NCBI GenBank assembly: GCA_947176715.1
Contig: CAMWRR010000075.1
Coordinates: 1 to 8,286 of the forward strand
Direction of reading: 5' to 3'
From: an uncultured Rikenellaceae bacterium
GTDB lineage: Bacteria; Bacteroidota; Bacteroidia; Bacteroidales; Rikenellaceae
DNA: 8,286 nucleotides
Shown here: piece by piece, positions 1-5,705 of the stretch
Numbering within the stretch: the stretch's first letter is position 1
Layout of the letters: each line of letters opens with the position of its first letter
Translations under genes and position numbers: made by a program
Notes under the pieces: generated by a model
The model's database searches: none
The model's input: the letters and a program-made list of their open reading frames with translations, nothing else
Told to the model about the DNA's origin: nothing

Positions 1-16
1 TGCCGCGCCTCCTCCC

Positions 17-30
17 CAGTCGGGCGACTG
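17..30. repeat. Perfect short inverted repeat just after ftsI
   Basis: CAGTCGGGCGACTG has two perfectly complementary 6-base arms (CAGTCG/CGACTG) around two bases and begins immediately after the ftsI TAG stop on the minus strand. Directly beyond it, the minus strand reads GGGGAGGAGG (positions 17 to 8), which is purine-rich and could be a ribosome-binding region for the next gene (murE is expected there), although Bacteroidota rarely depend on such sequences. There is no U-tract, so a terminator is unlikely. It may be chance in GC-rich DNA. Confidence 0.35.
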
Positions 31-1884
31 CTAGGAGACCTTGTCGGCTATGGCGCTGAATACGGGTCCCGACAGCGAGCCGCCTAAATATACCTTGTCC
101 GAGCCTATGGGATGGAATGTCTCTATGGCCACTATGCACGAGTATTTGGGCTTGTCGGCGGGGAAGTAGCCCACTATGGAGCCGAGGTAATATCGCCCCC
201 CGTTGACCAGATATCCCTGCCGCCCCTTGGCCACCTGTGCCGTACCGGTCTTGCCGGCCACGCGGTAGTTGTCGTTGCGCAATACGGCCGCCGTACCGTC
301 GTTTACCACCCCCTCGAGCGACTCTTTGAGGAAGCGCAGAGTGGCCTGCGAGCAGATGTGTTCGTTGATGGCCTCGGGCCGGAACTCCTTTACGGTGGTG
401 TTGCGGTTGCGTATCTCGGTCACCAGCAGAGGCTTCATGTAGCGGCCGTTGTTGGCTACGGCGTTGTATATGGCCAGAGTGTGTATGGGTGTCATCAGAA
501 GCGCGTAACCGAACGACATCATGGTGAGGGTGGAGCCGTTCCACTGCTTGTCGCCGGGACGACGTATGATGGGGGCCGTCTCGCCGGGTACCTGCAATCC
601 GTATTTGTCGGCCAGACCTTGCCTGTAGAGGTAATCGGTGAAACGTTCGGGGTCGGTGCCGTAATATTTGTTTATGGCCTTGGCGAAGCCTATGTTGGAC
701 GACACCTCGAAGATGCGTTTGAGCGATATTCTGCCGAAGCCGCCCCTGTGGCTGTCGGTCACTTTTACCTTGTAAGGGGTCATGTAGGCTACCCCGTCTC
801 CGGTGTCGAACACCTCGTTGATGCTCGCCTTGGCATCGTCGAGCAGGGCCATGAGGCTTACGAGCTTGAATGTGGAGCCCGGCTCCATGTTCATGCCCAC
901 GCCGTAGTTGTAGTCCTCCACATAGCTGACCTTGCCGTCGGAGGAGGTCTGTTTGTTGAGGTTGGCTATGGCCCTTATCTCTCCGGTGGCCACCTCCATG
1001 AGTATGGCCGTGCCCCAGATGGCGTCGTGCTTGGCCAGCTGTTCGCGGAGCGATGCCTCGGCCGTCTCCTGCACCTCTATGTCGATGGTGGAGACCACGT
1101 CGTATCCGTCTATGGGGTTTATGTTGTCGGGGTTCGGTATGGGCATCCAGAAGTTGCCGGATATCTTCTGCACCGCCGTCACCCCGTCTATCCCGGCCAG
1201 CTCCTTGTCGAAGTAGCTCTCTATGCCGAAACCGCCGCTCTCGCTCACGCGTCCTATCGTTCGCCGGGCCATGTCGCCGTGCGGGAAGACGCGTTGCTGC
1301 AGGGTGTCGATGAGCATTCCGCCCCGGTTGCGTCCGCGCCTTAGTATCGGGAAGCCCACCACCTGTTTTAGCTCTATGTAGTTGATGCGTCGCGGCGTTA
1401 TGCGCTTGTAGCGTCTCTTCTCGCTACGCCAGCGGTAGAGCGAGTCGCGGTAGGCCGTCGCAGGCCGGTCTTTGAAGAATGCGGAGAGCGAGAGGCTCAG
1501 CGAGTCGACCCCTTTTCGGAAAGCCTCGTCGTCGAGACCCTCGGCGGCAAGGTCCATGTATATGTGGTAGAGCGGTATGGTGGTGGCGAGCATACGGTTG
1601 TCGTGCGAGAGTATGTCGCCCCGCTTGGCCGTGGTGCTGCGGGTGCCGAAACTGCGTCCGTTCTTTGCCTCGTTGCGTAGCTCGAACCCCTCCGGTCCGT
1701 ATTGTATGTATAGCGTGCGGCCTATTATTATCACTCCCGCCAAGAGAAATATGTAATAGAGATATAACGACCGGTCGTATATCTCTTTGCGGATATCCTT
1801 TTTAGGCTGCCTCGGCCTTTGATGCGGTTGCGGATTACGACGGTCCGCCCCGTGCTGTTCGGTGTATCGGTGCGGTGTCGTCAT
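31..1884 (-). CDS. ftsI: Peptidoglycan D,D-transpeptidase FtsI (penicillin-binding protein 3)
   Basis: Septal class B penicillin-binding protein that cross-links peptidoglycan at the division site, working with FtsW and FtsL. The 617-residue product has a basic, proline-rich cytoplasmic tail (1-36), one membrane anchor (about 41-59), a dimerisation/pedestal domain (about 80-270, including RGDIL at 88-92) and a transpeptidase domain with all three catalytic motifs: STFK with nucleophile S337 and K340, SSN at 395-397, and KTGT at 545-548. The ATG overlaps the TGA of ftsL by four bases (ATGA), which fixes the start and implies translational coupling. Odd point: the protein stops about 70 residues after KTGT, right after GPVFSAIADKVS. 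As I recall, Bacteroides homologues are around 700 residues with a C-terminal PASTA domain, which is absent here. The stop is TAG. Identity is very secure; the missing PASTA may be a lineage trait. Confidence 0.96.
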   Translation of the reverse strand: MTTPHRYTEQHGADRRNPQPHQRPRQPKKDIRKEIYDRSLYLYYIFLLAGVIIIGRTLYIQYGPEGFELRNEAKNGRSFGTRSTTAKRGDILSHDNRMLATTIPLYHIYMDLAAEGLDDEAFRKGVDSLSLSLSAFFKDRPATAYRDSLYRWRSEKRRYKRITPRRINYIELKQVVGFPILRRGRNRGGMLIDTLQQRVFPHGDMARRTIGRVSESGGFGIESYFDKELAGIDGVTAVQKISGNFWMPIPNPDNINPIDGYDVVSTIDIEVQETAEASLREQLAKHDAIWGTAILMEVATGEIRAIANLNKQTSSDGKVSYVEDYNYGVGMNMEPGSTFKLVSLMALLDDAKASINEVFDTGDGVAYMTPYKVKVTDSHRGGFGRISLKRIFEVSSNIGFAKAINKYYGTDPERFTDYLYRQGLADKYGLQVPGETAPIIRRPGDKQWNGSTLTMMSFGYALLMTPIHTLAIYNAVANNGRYMKPLLVTEIRNRNTTVKEFRPEAINEHICSQATLRFLKESLEGVVNDGTAAVLRNDNYRVAGKTGTAQVAKGRQGYLVNGGRYYLGSIVGYFPADKPKYSCIVAIETFHPIGSDKVYLGGSLSGPVFSAIADKVS

Positions 1885-2183
1885 TGAATCTGTTTTGGCG
1901 GTATGTCGGTATCTATGAGGGGCAGGCCGCGCTCGGCCACCATCTTCTTGATGTTGGCCTCGCGCGTGGCCGATACCCGCTGGGTCTCGGTGGTGGTGGC
2001 CGTCACCTTGAGCCGCGCTATCTCGCGCTCCACCTCCAGTATGTCGCGGTAACGCTTCTGGGTGTCGAATATGTTGAAGATGTAGAGAATCATCAGAAAG
2101 ACTATGTAAAGTATCGCGGGGAGACGTCGCGTCACACCCTCCTCGGAGAGGAAATTGCCGGATATTATGTCTTTCAGATTCAT
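1881..2183 (-). CDS. ftsL: Cell division protein FtsL (FtsL_2-like)
   Basis: Small bitopic divisome protein that in other bacteria pairs with FtsB/DivIC and activates FtsWI. The 100-residue product has a short cytoplasmic N-terminus (1-20), a single hydrophobic membrane segment (about 21-39, LPAILYIVFLMILYIFNIF), then a charged heptad-like stretch (about 41-82) expected to form a periplasmic coiled coil. It ends in a short tail with VAERGLPL (82-89), which resembles the conserved end of Bacteroidota FtsL proteins. FtsL diverges strongly in sequence, so the call rests on size, topology and its place between rsmH and ftsI. It starts 23 bp after the rsmH stop and overlaps ftsI by four bases, so all three are probably one transcript. 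Confidence 0.88.
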   Translation of the reverse strand: MNLKDIISGNFLSEEGVTRRLPAILYIVFLMILYIFNIFDTQKRYRDILEVEREIARLKVTATTTETQRVSATREANIKKMVAERGLPLIDTDIPPKQIQ

Positions 2184-2206
2184 TATCTTGTGTTTGTTAG
2201 GCGCGG

Positions 2207-3118
2207 TTATTCGTTGTCGGCTCTCTTGCGGGCCACCCTCAGACGCGCGCTTCGCGACCTGCCGTTGCGCTCAATCTCCTCCTCGGAGGGTGTCACCGGC
2301 TTGCCTACGGCCTCTGTCGGGCACGACGCGTTGCCGTATATGTCGCGCCGCACCACACCGTCGAAGTTGCCGCTACGGATGAAGTTCTTTACCAGACGGT
2401 CTTCGAGAGAGTGGTAGGTTATCACGGCGAGCCGTCCGTCCGTGGAGAGCACCTTGACGCTCTGTTGCAACATCATCTTAAGCGCCTCCATCTCGCGGTT
2501 GACCTCTATCCTTACGGCCTGAAACAGTTTGGCGAGGAATTTGGTCTCGTCGCGTTTGGGGGTGAACCGCTTCACCGCCTCCATGAGGTCGCCGGTGGTG
2601 GCTATGCGCCGCGTCTCTCTGAACGATATTATCTCTGCGGCTATCTTGTGCGGCGACTGCAGCTCGCCGTAGTCGCGCAGTATGCGTGTGAGGGCCTCGT
2701 GGTCGTAGTTCATGGCCACATCCTCGGCCGAGAGCGAGGCGCGGTCGTTCATGCGCATGTCGAGCGGCGAGTCGAAGCGGAACGAGAAGCCGCGCGAGGG
2801 GTCGTCGAAGTGGTGCGACGATACGCCGAGGTCGGCCAGTATGCCGTCCACCGAGTCGATGGAGCGGGCCCGGAGCTGCGATCTCAGGAATCGGAAGTTG
2901 CTGCGTATGAATATGATGCGGTCGTCGTCGGGCAGGTTGGCCGCCGCGTCGCCGTCTTGGTCGAAGGCCACCAGCATGCCGTGACGCCCCAGTCGCGACA
3001 ATATCCCGCGCGAGTGTCCGCCGCCGCCGAACGTGCAGTCGACATATATCCCGTCGGGCTTTACGGCCAGCGCGTCGAGGCTCTCCTCCAGTAACACGGG
3101 TGTGTGGTAGCTGTTCAT
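2207..3118 (-). CDS. rsmH: 16S rRNA (cytosine(1402)-N(4))-methyltransferase RsmH (MraW)
   Basis: SAM-dependent methyltransferase that adds the N4-methyl group to C1402 in the decoding centre of 16S rRNA. The 303-residue length is normal for the family. Signature stretches run in order: YHTPVLLEE (4-12), the SAM-binding VDCTFGGGGHS (26-36), AFDQD (51-55), ADLGVSSHHFDDPSRGFSFR (95-114) followed by DSPLDMRM (116-123), the inserted helical domain with FLAKLFQAVRIEVNREME (194-211), and AVITYHSLEDR (231-241). The tail is basic. The start ATG precedes the YHTPVLLEE block by three codons, as in homologues. This is the first gene of the dcw cluster here. The gene normally upstream, mraZ, is missing and parDE lies there instead. 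Confidence 0.97.
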   Translation of the reverse strand: MNSYHTPVLLEESLDALAVKPDGIYVDCTFGGGGHSRGILSRLGRHGMLVAFDQDGDAAANLPDDDRIIFIRSNFRFLRSQLRARSIDSVDGILADLGVSSHHFDDPSRGFSFRFDSPLDMRMNDRASLSAEDVAMNYDHEALTRILRDYGELQSPHKIAAEIISFRETRRIATTGDLMEAVKRFTPKRDETKFLAKLFQAVRIEVNREMEALKMMLQQSVKVLSTDGRLAVITYHSLEDRLVKNFIRSGNFDGVVRRDIYGNASCPTEAVGKPVTPSEEEIERNGRSRSARLRVARKRADNE

Positions 3119-3132
3119 GTTTCTCGTTTGTG

Positions 3133-3140
3133 CAAAGATA
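3133..3140 (-). promoter_or_regulatory. Putative -7 box of the rsmH-ftsL-ftsI promoter
   Basis: On the minus strand this reads TATCTTTG, an exact match to the Bacteroidota -7 consensus TAnnTTTG, followed by CA as in the other promoter boxes of this window. Transcription from it would start only about ten bases before the rsmH ATG. No TTG lies 19-21 bp upstream, so support comes from the -7 box and position only. Confidence 0.5.
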
Positions 3141-3189
3141 AACGGGCCGATGGCGATTTGTGGTGTCGCCGAGGCGAAATTTCCGAAAG

Positions 3190-3197
3190 CAAAGATA
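3190..3197 (-). promoter_or_regulatory. Second putative -7 box upstream of rsmH
   Basis: A second exact minus-strand TATCTTTG lies 57 bp upstream of the first, inside a repeated GCAAAGATA. There is no matching -33 TTG. If active it would give the division transcript a leader of about 65 bases, covering the GGCGA/TCGCC inverted repeats. Confidence 0.35.
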
Positions 3198-3254
3198 GGA
3201 TATTTTGACGAACGGGGAGCCTTGCGAGTGTAAATACTTGTCGTTGTCTTACTC

Positions 3255-3551
3255 TTAGATTCTGCCTTCGGGGTTCATGCGCTCGTGCAGTATGCGCACG
3301 ATTATAACATTGCCGTCGGCTTCTATGCGGTAGAATATGATGTGTCTGCCGCCCCTCGCCCCGAACAGGCCGTCCGCTACCTCTTCGTATCGTCTGCCCG
3401 ACATCTTGGGGCTATCCGCTATTCTCCGGCACGACGATATAAGCATGCGGTAATATTCGTCGGCTTGTCGTTCCGACCAGCTGTCGGAGCTGTATCTCCA
3501 TATCTCATCGAGATCTTCGACGGCTTTGCGGGTGAAACGAAGCTCAGCCAT
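3255..3551 (-). CDS. parE: Type II toxin, RelE/ParE superfamily
   Basis: A 98-residue ParE-type toxin. Characterised ParE proteins poison DNA gyrase, whereas RelE relatives cleave mRNA; the target here is not determined by sequence. The pattern is typical: an N-terminal strand LRFTRKAVEDLDEIWRYS (4-21), a helix rich in charged residues and ending in a DSPKMSGRRYEE turn (46-57), then the strands GRHIIFYRIE (68-77) and NVIIVRILHERM (81-92) that form the toxin core. The basic residue and FYR in GRHIIFYR are family hallmarks. It overlaps parD by eight bases with the antitoxin gene first, the usual TA arrangement. All core strands are present, so it looks intact. The next gene on the same strand is rsmH, 136 bp away. 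Confidence 0.9.
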   Translation of the reverse strand: MAELRFTRKAVEDLDEIWRYSSDSWSERQADEYYRMLISSCRRIADSPKMSGRRYEEVADGLFGARGGRHIIFYRIEADGNVIIVRILHERMNPEGRI

Positions 3552-3789
3552 TCGTCCGTCTCTTTTTAAGCGATTGGAGGTGCCGCTCCGGATCGAAGTC
3601 GGAGTCGATACCGCTGCCTAATCCATCCTCTATGGCCTCTTTCAATGCCATTATGCGGCTCTCGTTCTCCTCTAAAAGACGCAACCCGGCACGAATAACC
3701 TCGCTGGCGTTGTTGTAACGCCCCTGTGAGATCTTCGCCTTTATAAACTCCTCGAAATAGTTCCCGAGGGCTACCGATGTCGTTTTCAT
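3544..3789 (-). CDS. parD: Type II antitoxin, ParD family (ribbon-helix-helix)
   Basis: An 81-residue antitoxin. Residues 4-40 match the ParD ribbon-helix-helix DNA-binding fold: strand TSVALGNYFEEFIKAKI, then the very typical SQGRYNNASEVIRAGLRLLEE (20-40). The remainder (41-81) is a charged, probably flexible C-terminal segment that in this family wraps around and neutralises ParE. ParD dimers bind palindromes at their own promoter, and a perfect inverted repeat lies in the promoter just upstream (3808-3824), so autorepression is expected. The ATG is 14 bases from the -7 box. The gene overlaps the toxin gene by eight bases, consistent with coupled translation. Confidence 0.92.
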   Translation of the reverse strand: MKTTSVALGNYFEEFIKAKISQGRYNNASEVIRAGLRLLEENESRIMALKEAIEDGLGSGIDSDFDPERHLQSLKKRRTNG

Positions 3790-3802
3790 TTCTCTTTTTT
3801 TG

Positions 3803-3832
3803 CAAAGTTACCAATATTTGGTAATAATGCAA
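3803..3832 (-). promoter_or_regulatory. parDE promoter (Bacteroidota type)
   Basis: On the minus strand there is TTG at 3832-3830, a 19-bp spacer, and TAACTTTG at 3810-3803, matching the -33 TTG / -7 TAnnTTTG consensus in both boxes and spacing. The parD ATG at 3789 follows with a very short leader. The spacer holds a perfect inverted repeat that reaches into the -7 box. Confidence 0.75.
3808..3824. promoter_or_regulatory. Palindromic operator of parDE
   Basis: TTACCAATATTTGGTAA is a perfect inverted repeat with 7-base arms (TTACCAA/TTGGTAA) around TAT. It lies between the -33 and -7 boxes of the parDE promoter and overlaps three bases of the -7 box, exactly where a repressor would block RNA polymerase. 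Ribbon-helix-helix antitoxins bind such sites as dimers of dimers. Binding by ParD is inferred from position and family. Confidence 0.7.
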
Positions 3833-3878
3833 ATCATATACCTTTCTTGTCTTTGGTTCGTTGCAAGGTGGACTGTTA

Positions 3879-3910
3879 TTACCGGTACAACAATTTTTAG
3901 TACCTTTACC
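3879..3910 (+). promoter_or_regulatory. Candidate upstream control region of the glsA-like gene
   Basis: This stretch, 23-54 bases before the glsA ATG, holds TACCTTTA (3901-3908), one mismatch from the TAnnTTTG -7 box, but no TTG at -33 spacing. It also holds a GGTAC/GTACC inverted repeat with an 11-base spacer (3884-3904), the palindrome TACCGGTA (3880-3887), and two TTACC half-sites (3879-3883, 3906-3910) like those in the parDE operator. Promoter function is plausible by position but weakly supported. Confidence 0.35.
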
Positions 3911-3932
3911 CCGAAAATCACTACGCTGACCC

Positions 3933-4736
3933 ATGAACATAGACATAGCCAAGGTTATACGCGACAAGAACGAGCGGCTCTACCGCCGTCTGCCTCGTTT
4001 TGCGATAAAGTCCCTTGCGCGCTTGATACGTCAGGACGACATAAACGACGTTCTGGCGCGTTTCGGCCATCTGTCGGGTGTCGATTTCGTCACTGCCGTC
4101 CTCGACGATTTCGGCATAGAGCGCACTGTGACGGGGCTGGATAACATCGACCCGGACGGCCGTTACATCTTCGCCGCCAACCATCCGTTGGGCGGGCTCG
4201 ACGCATTCGTGCTGGCCGAGGCCGTGGCGGGGCGTATGGGCGACGTAAGGCTGGTGGTGAACGACGTTCTGATGAAGCTGGAGCCGTTGAGTCCGATATT
4301 CGTCCCCGTAAACAAATACGGTTGTCAGAATCAGGAGTATATGGCGGCATACAACGGTCTTTTCGCCTCCGACCTGCCGGTGATATACTTTCCGGCGGGG
4401 TTGTGCTCGCGTCGTAACGGCGGGGTAATCAGTGATTTGGACTGGAAGAAGAATTTCGTTCAGAAGGCTGTGGAGAGCGGGCGCGACATAGTGCCGGTGT
4501 TCGTGGATGCGGTCAATTCGCCGAGGTTCTACCGGGCGGCGTCGTTGCGCAAGGCTCTCGGCATACCGGTCAATCTCGAACTGGTGTTGCTTCCCGACGA
4601 GCTTTTCCGAAAGAGGGGGTCGGCCATAGGTCTGCGTTTCGGCGAGCCGGTCTCTTGCGGCTCCTTGCGCGGAGGACGTCATGCCTTGGAGGAGGCCGCG
4701 GAGCTCAAAAAAATGTGTTACGATTTGCGCGTATGA
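3933..4736 (+). CDS. glsA: PlsC-like O-acyltransferase, GlsA-like (glycine lipid synthesis)
   Basis: Lysophospholipid-acyltransferase-fold protein of 267 residues. Motif I is NHPLGGLD (83-90), with H84 and D90 as the likely catalytic pair; five residues separate them, not the four of classical PlsC (NHxxxxD). The acceptor-site motif is FPAGLCSRR (153-161) where PlsC has FPEGTRSR, so the glutamate that contacts glycerol-3-phosphate is alanine. These changes suggest an acceptor other than lysophosphatidate. In Bacteroides thetaiotaomicron, GlsA O-acylates the 3-hydroxy group of N-acyl glycine made by GlsB; a GlsB-like gene follows here by 40 bp, which supports the same role. No signal peptide or clear membrane span is visible; peripheral association with the inner membrane is expected. 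The amino-acid head group is not readable from sequence, and a plain phospholipid acyltransferase remains possible. Confidence 0.75.
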   Translation: MNIDIAKVIRDKNERLYRRLPRFAIKSLARLIRQDDINDVLARFGHLSGVDFVTAVLDDFGIERTVTGLDNIDPDGRYIFAANHPLGGLDAFVLAEAVAGRMGDVRLVVNDVLMKLEPLSPIFVPVNKYGCQNQEYMAAYNGLFASDLPVIYFPAGLCSRRNGGVISDLDWKKNFVQKAVESGRDIVPVFVDAVNSPRFYRAASLRKALGIPVNLELVLLPDELFRKRGSAIGLRFGEPVSCGSLRGGRHALEEAAELKKMCYDLRV

Positions 4737-4776
4737 GCCGAAAGGTCTATCTTAGTGGTCTCAATAGTATTGTGAT

Positions 4777-5679
4777 ATGGCAGAACGGATAATGGATCCC
4801 GTCGACAGGAGCTTTTTGCTTGCAGAACTTACCGAAGATAAAATGATCCGTCGCACCAAAAATGGCGGAAACGAGATATATACCGTTACGGCCGCGGATT
4901 CTCCGTCGGTCATGAGAGAGATAGGGCGTCTGCGCGAGGAGGCTTTCCGCGGCGCGGGGGGCGGCACCGGCCTGTCTGCGGACATAGACGCCGACGATAT
5001 GGCCGAGGGCGGTTACCGTCAGCTGATAGTGTGGGACCCGGACGCCTCGGAGATAATAGGCGGCTACCGATACATAGTCTCCACCACCTCGCACCCCGGT
5101 AACATCTCCACCGAACATTACTTCACCTTCTCCGACCGTTTCCGTCGCGACTATCTGCCGTGGGTGATAGAGCTGGGCCGCTCTTTCGTGCAGCCGCGCT
5201 ATCAGGGACGCACCGGGGGCATCAAGTCGCTGTACGCTCTCGACAACCTTTGGGACGGGCTGGGCGCTTTGGTCGTACGCTTCCCGGAGGCCCGCTATTT
5301 CCTCGGCAAGGTCACCATGTATCCCGGCTACGACATAGAGGCGCGCGAGGAGTTGCGCTATTTTCTCGACAAGCACTTCGGTGACCGCGACTCACTGGTG
5401 CTGCCGCGCAATCCGTTGCCCGTCGGTTGGGATAAAGAGCTGATGGATAGTGTGTTCACGGGTGCCGATTATGCCGAAGACTGCAAGATACTGACCCACC
5501 GTCTGCGCTCCTACGGCGAGGCTATCCCCCCCATGATAAACGCCTATATGAACCTCTCCTCCACCATGAAGGTGTTCGGAACGGTCATAAACCCCGACTT
5601 CGGCGAGGTGTTCGAGACGGGCATCCTCATAACCATCGCCGACATACATAAGTGCAAGATGGACAGGTATCTGCCTTGA
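4777..5679 (+). CDS. glsB: GNAT-fold N-acyltransferase, GlsB/OlsB-like (hemolysin-like family)
   Basis: A 300-residue member of the hemolysin-like GNAT acyltransferases (OlsB/GlsB relatives), which transfer a 3-hydroxyacyl chain from acyl-ACP to an amino-acid amine. Visible family features are the N-terminal block REIGRLREEAFR (47-58), a polar acceptor loop with DIDADDMAEGGYRQLIVWD (69-87), the strand EIIGGYRYI (92-100), FSDRFRRDYLP (118-128), and the hallmark ELGRSFVQPRYQ (132-143). The C-terminal half (about 170-295) fits the longer Bacteroidota form. In B. theta, GlsB makes the first intermediate of glycine lipids and GlsA completes it; the tight pairing here fits. A second in-frame ATG lies five codons downstream (M6), so the exact start is uncertain. 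Use of glycine as opposed to ornithine or another amine is inferred from the lineage. Confidence 0.78.
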   Translation: MAERIMDPVDRSFLLAELTEDKMIRRTKNGGNEIYTVTAADSPSVMREIGRLREEAFRGAGGGTGLSADIDADDMAEGGYRQLIVWDPDASEIIGGYRYIVSTTSHPGNISTEHYFTFSDRFRRDYLPWVIELGRSFVQPRYQGRTGGIKSLYALDNLWDGLGALVVRFPEARYFLGKVTMYPGYDIEAREELRYFLDKHFGDRDSLVLPRNPLPVGWDKELMDSVFTGADYAEDCKILTHRLRSYGEAIPPMINAYMNLSSTMKVFGTVINPDFGEVFETGILITIADIHKCKMDRYLP

Positions 5680-5705
5680 TCGTTCGATTTTAACCCGAAA
5701 TAAAT

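Larger units (their letters stand above)
3119..3254. other. Intergenic region between parE and rsmH
   Basis: These 136 bp hold no supportable gene and no remnant of mraZ that I can recognise. The region contains two copies of GCAAAGATA (3132-3140 and 3189-3197), each giving a minus-strand TATCTTTG, and short GGCGA/TCGCC inverted repeats around 3153-3176. I see no stem-loop followed by a T-run on the minus strand after the parE stop, so there is no evident terminator between parE and the division genes. Confidence 0.6.

Noticed and set aside
17..30. Inverted repeat after ftsI as an intrinsic terminator
   Set aside because: The loop would be only two bases, there is no T-run on the minus strand, and the cluster is expected to continue into murE.
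112..1344. A 410-codon open frame on the plus strand opposite ftsI
   Set aside because: It lies entirely antisense to ftsI, whose motifs are unmistakable, and its product is a low-complexity V/G/H/Y-rich chain. GC-rich codon use leaves this antisense frame free of stops.
3119..3254. MraZ-binding boxes or an mraZ remnant upstream of rsmH
   Set aside because: I found no repeated TGGG-type boxes with regular spacing, and the region has no open frame with MraZ-like sequence.
3255..3789. parDE as recently acquired foreign DNA on the basis of codon use
   Set aside because: Ile codon use (10 of 16 ATA) differs from mtaB (28 of 29) but is close to that of the core gene glsB (15 of 21), so the genes are too short for this to show recent transfer. 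No flanking direct repeats, integrase or IS ends are visible.
3566..3967. A 133-codon minus-strand frame spanning parD and the divergent promoter region
   Set aside because: It runs out of frame through parD and across the parDE promoter and operator; the parD frame has clear family motifs and the correct promoter spacing.
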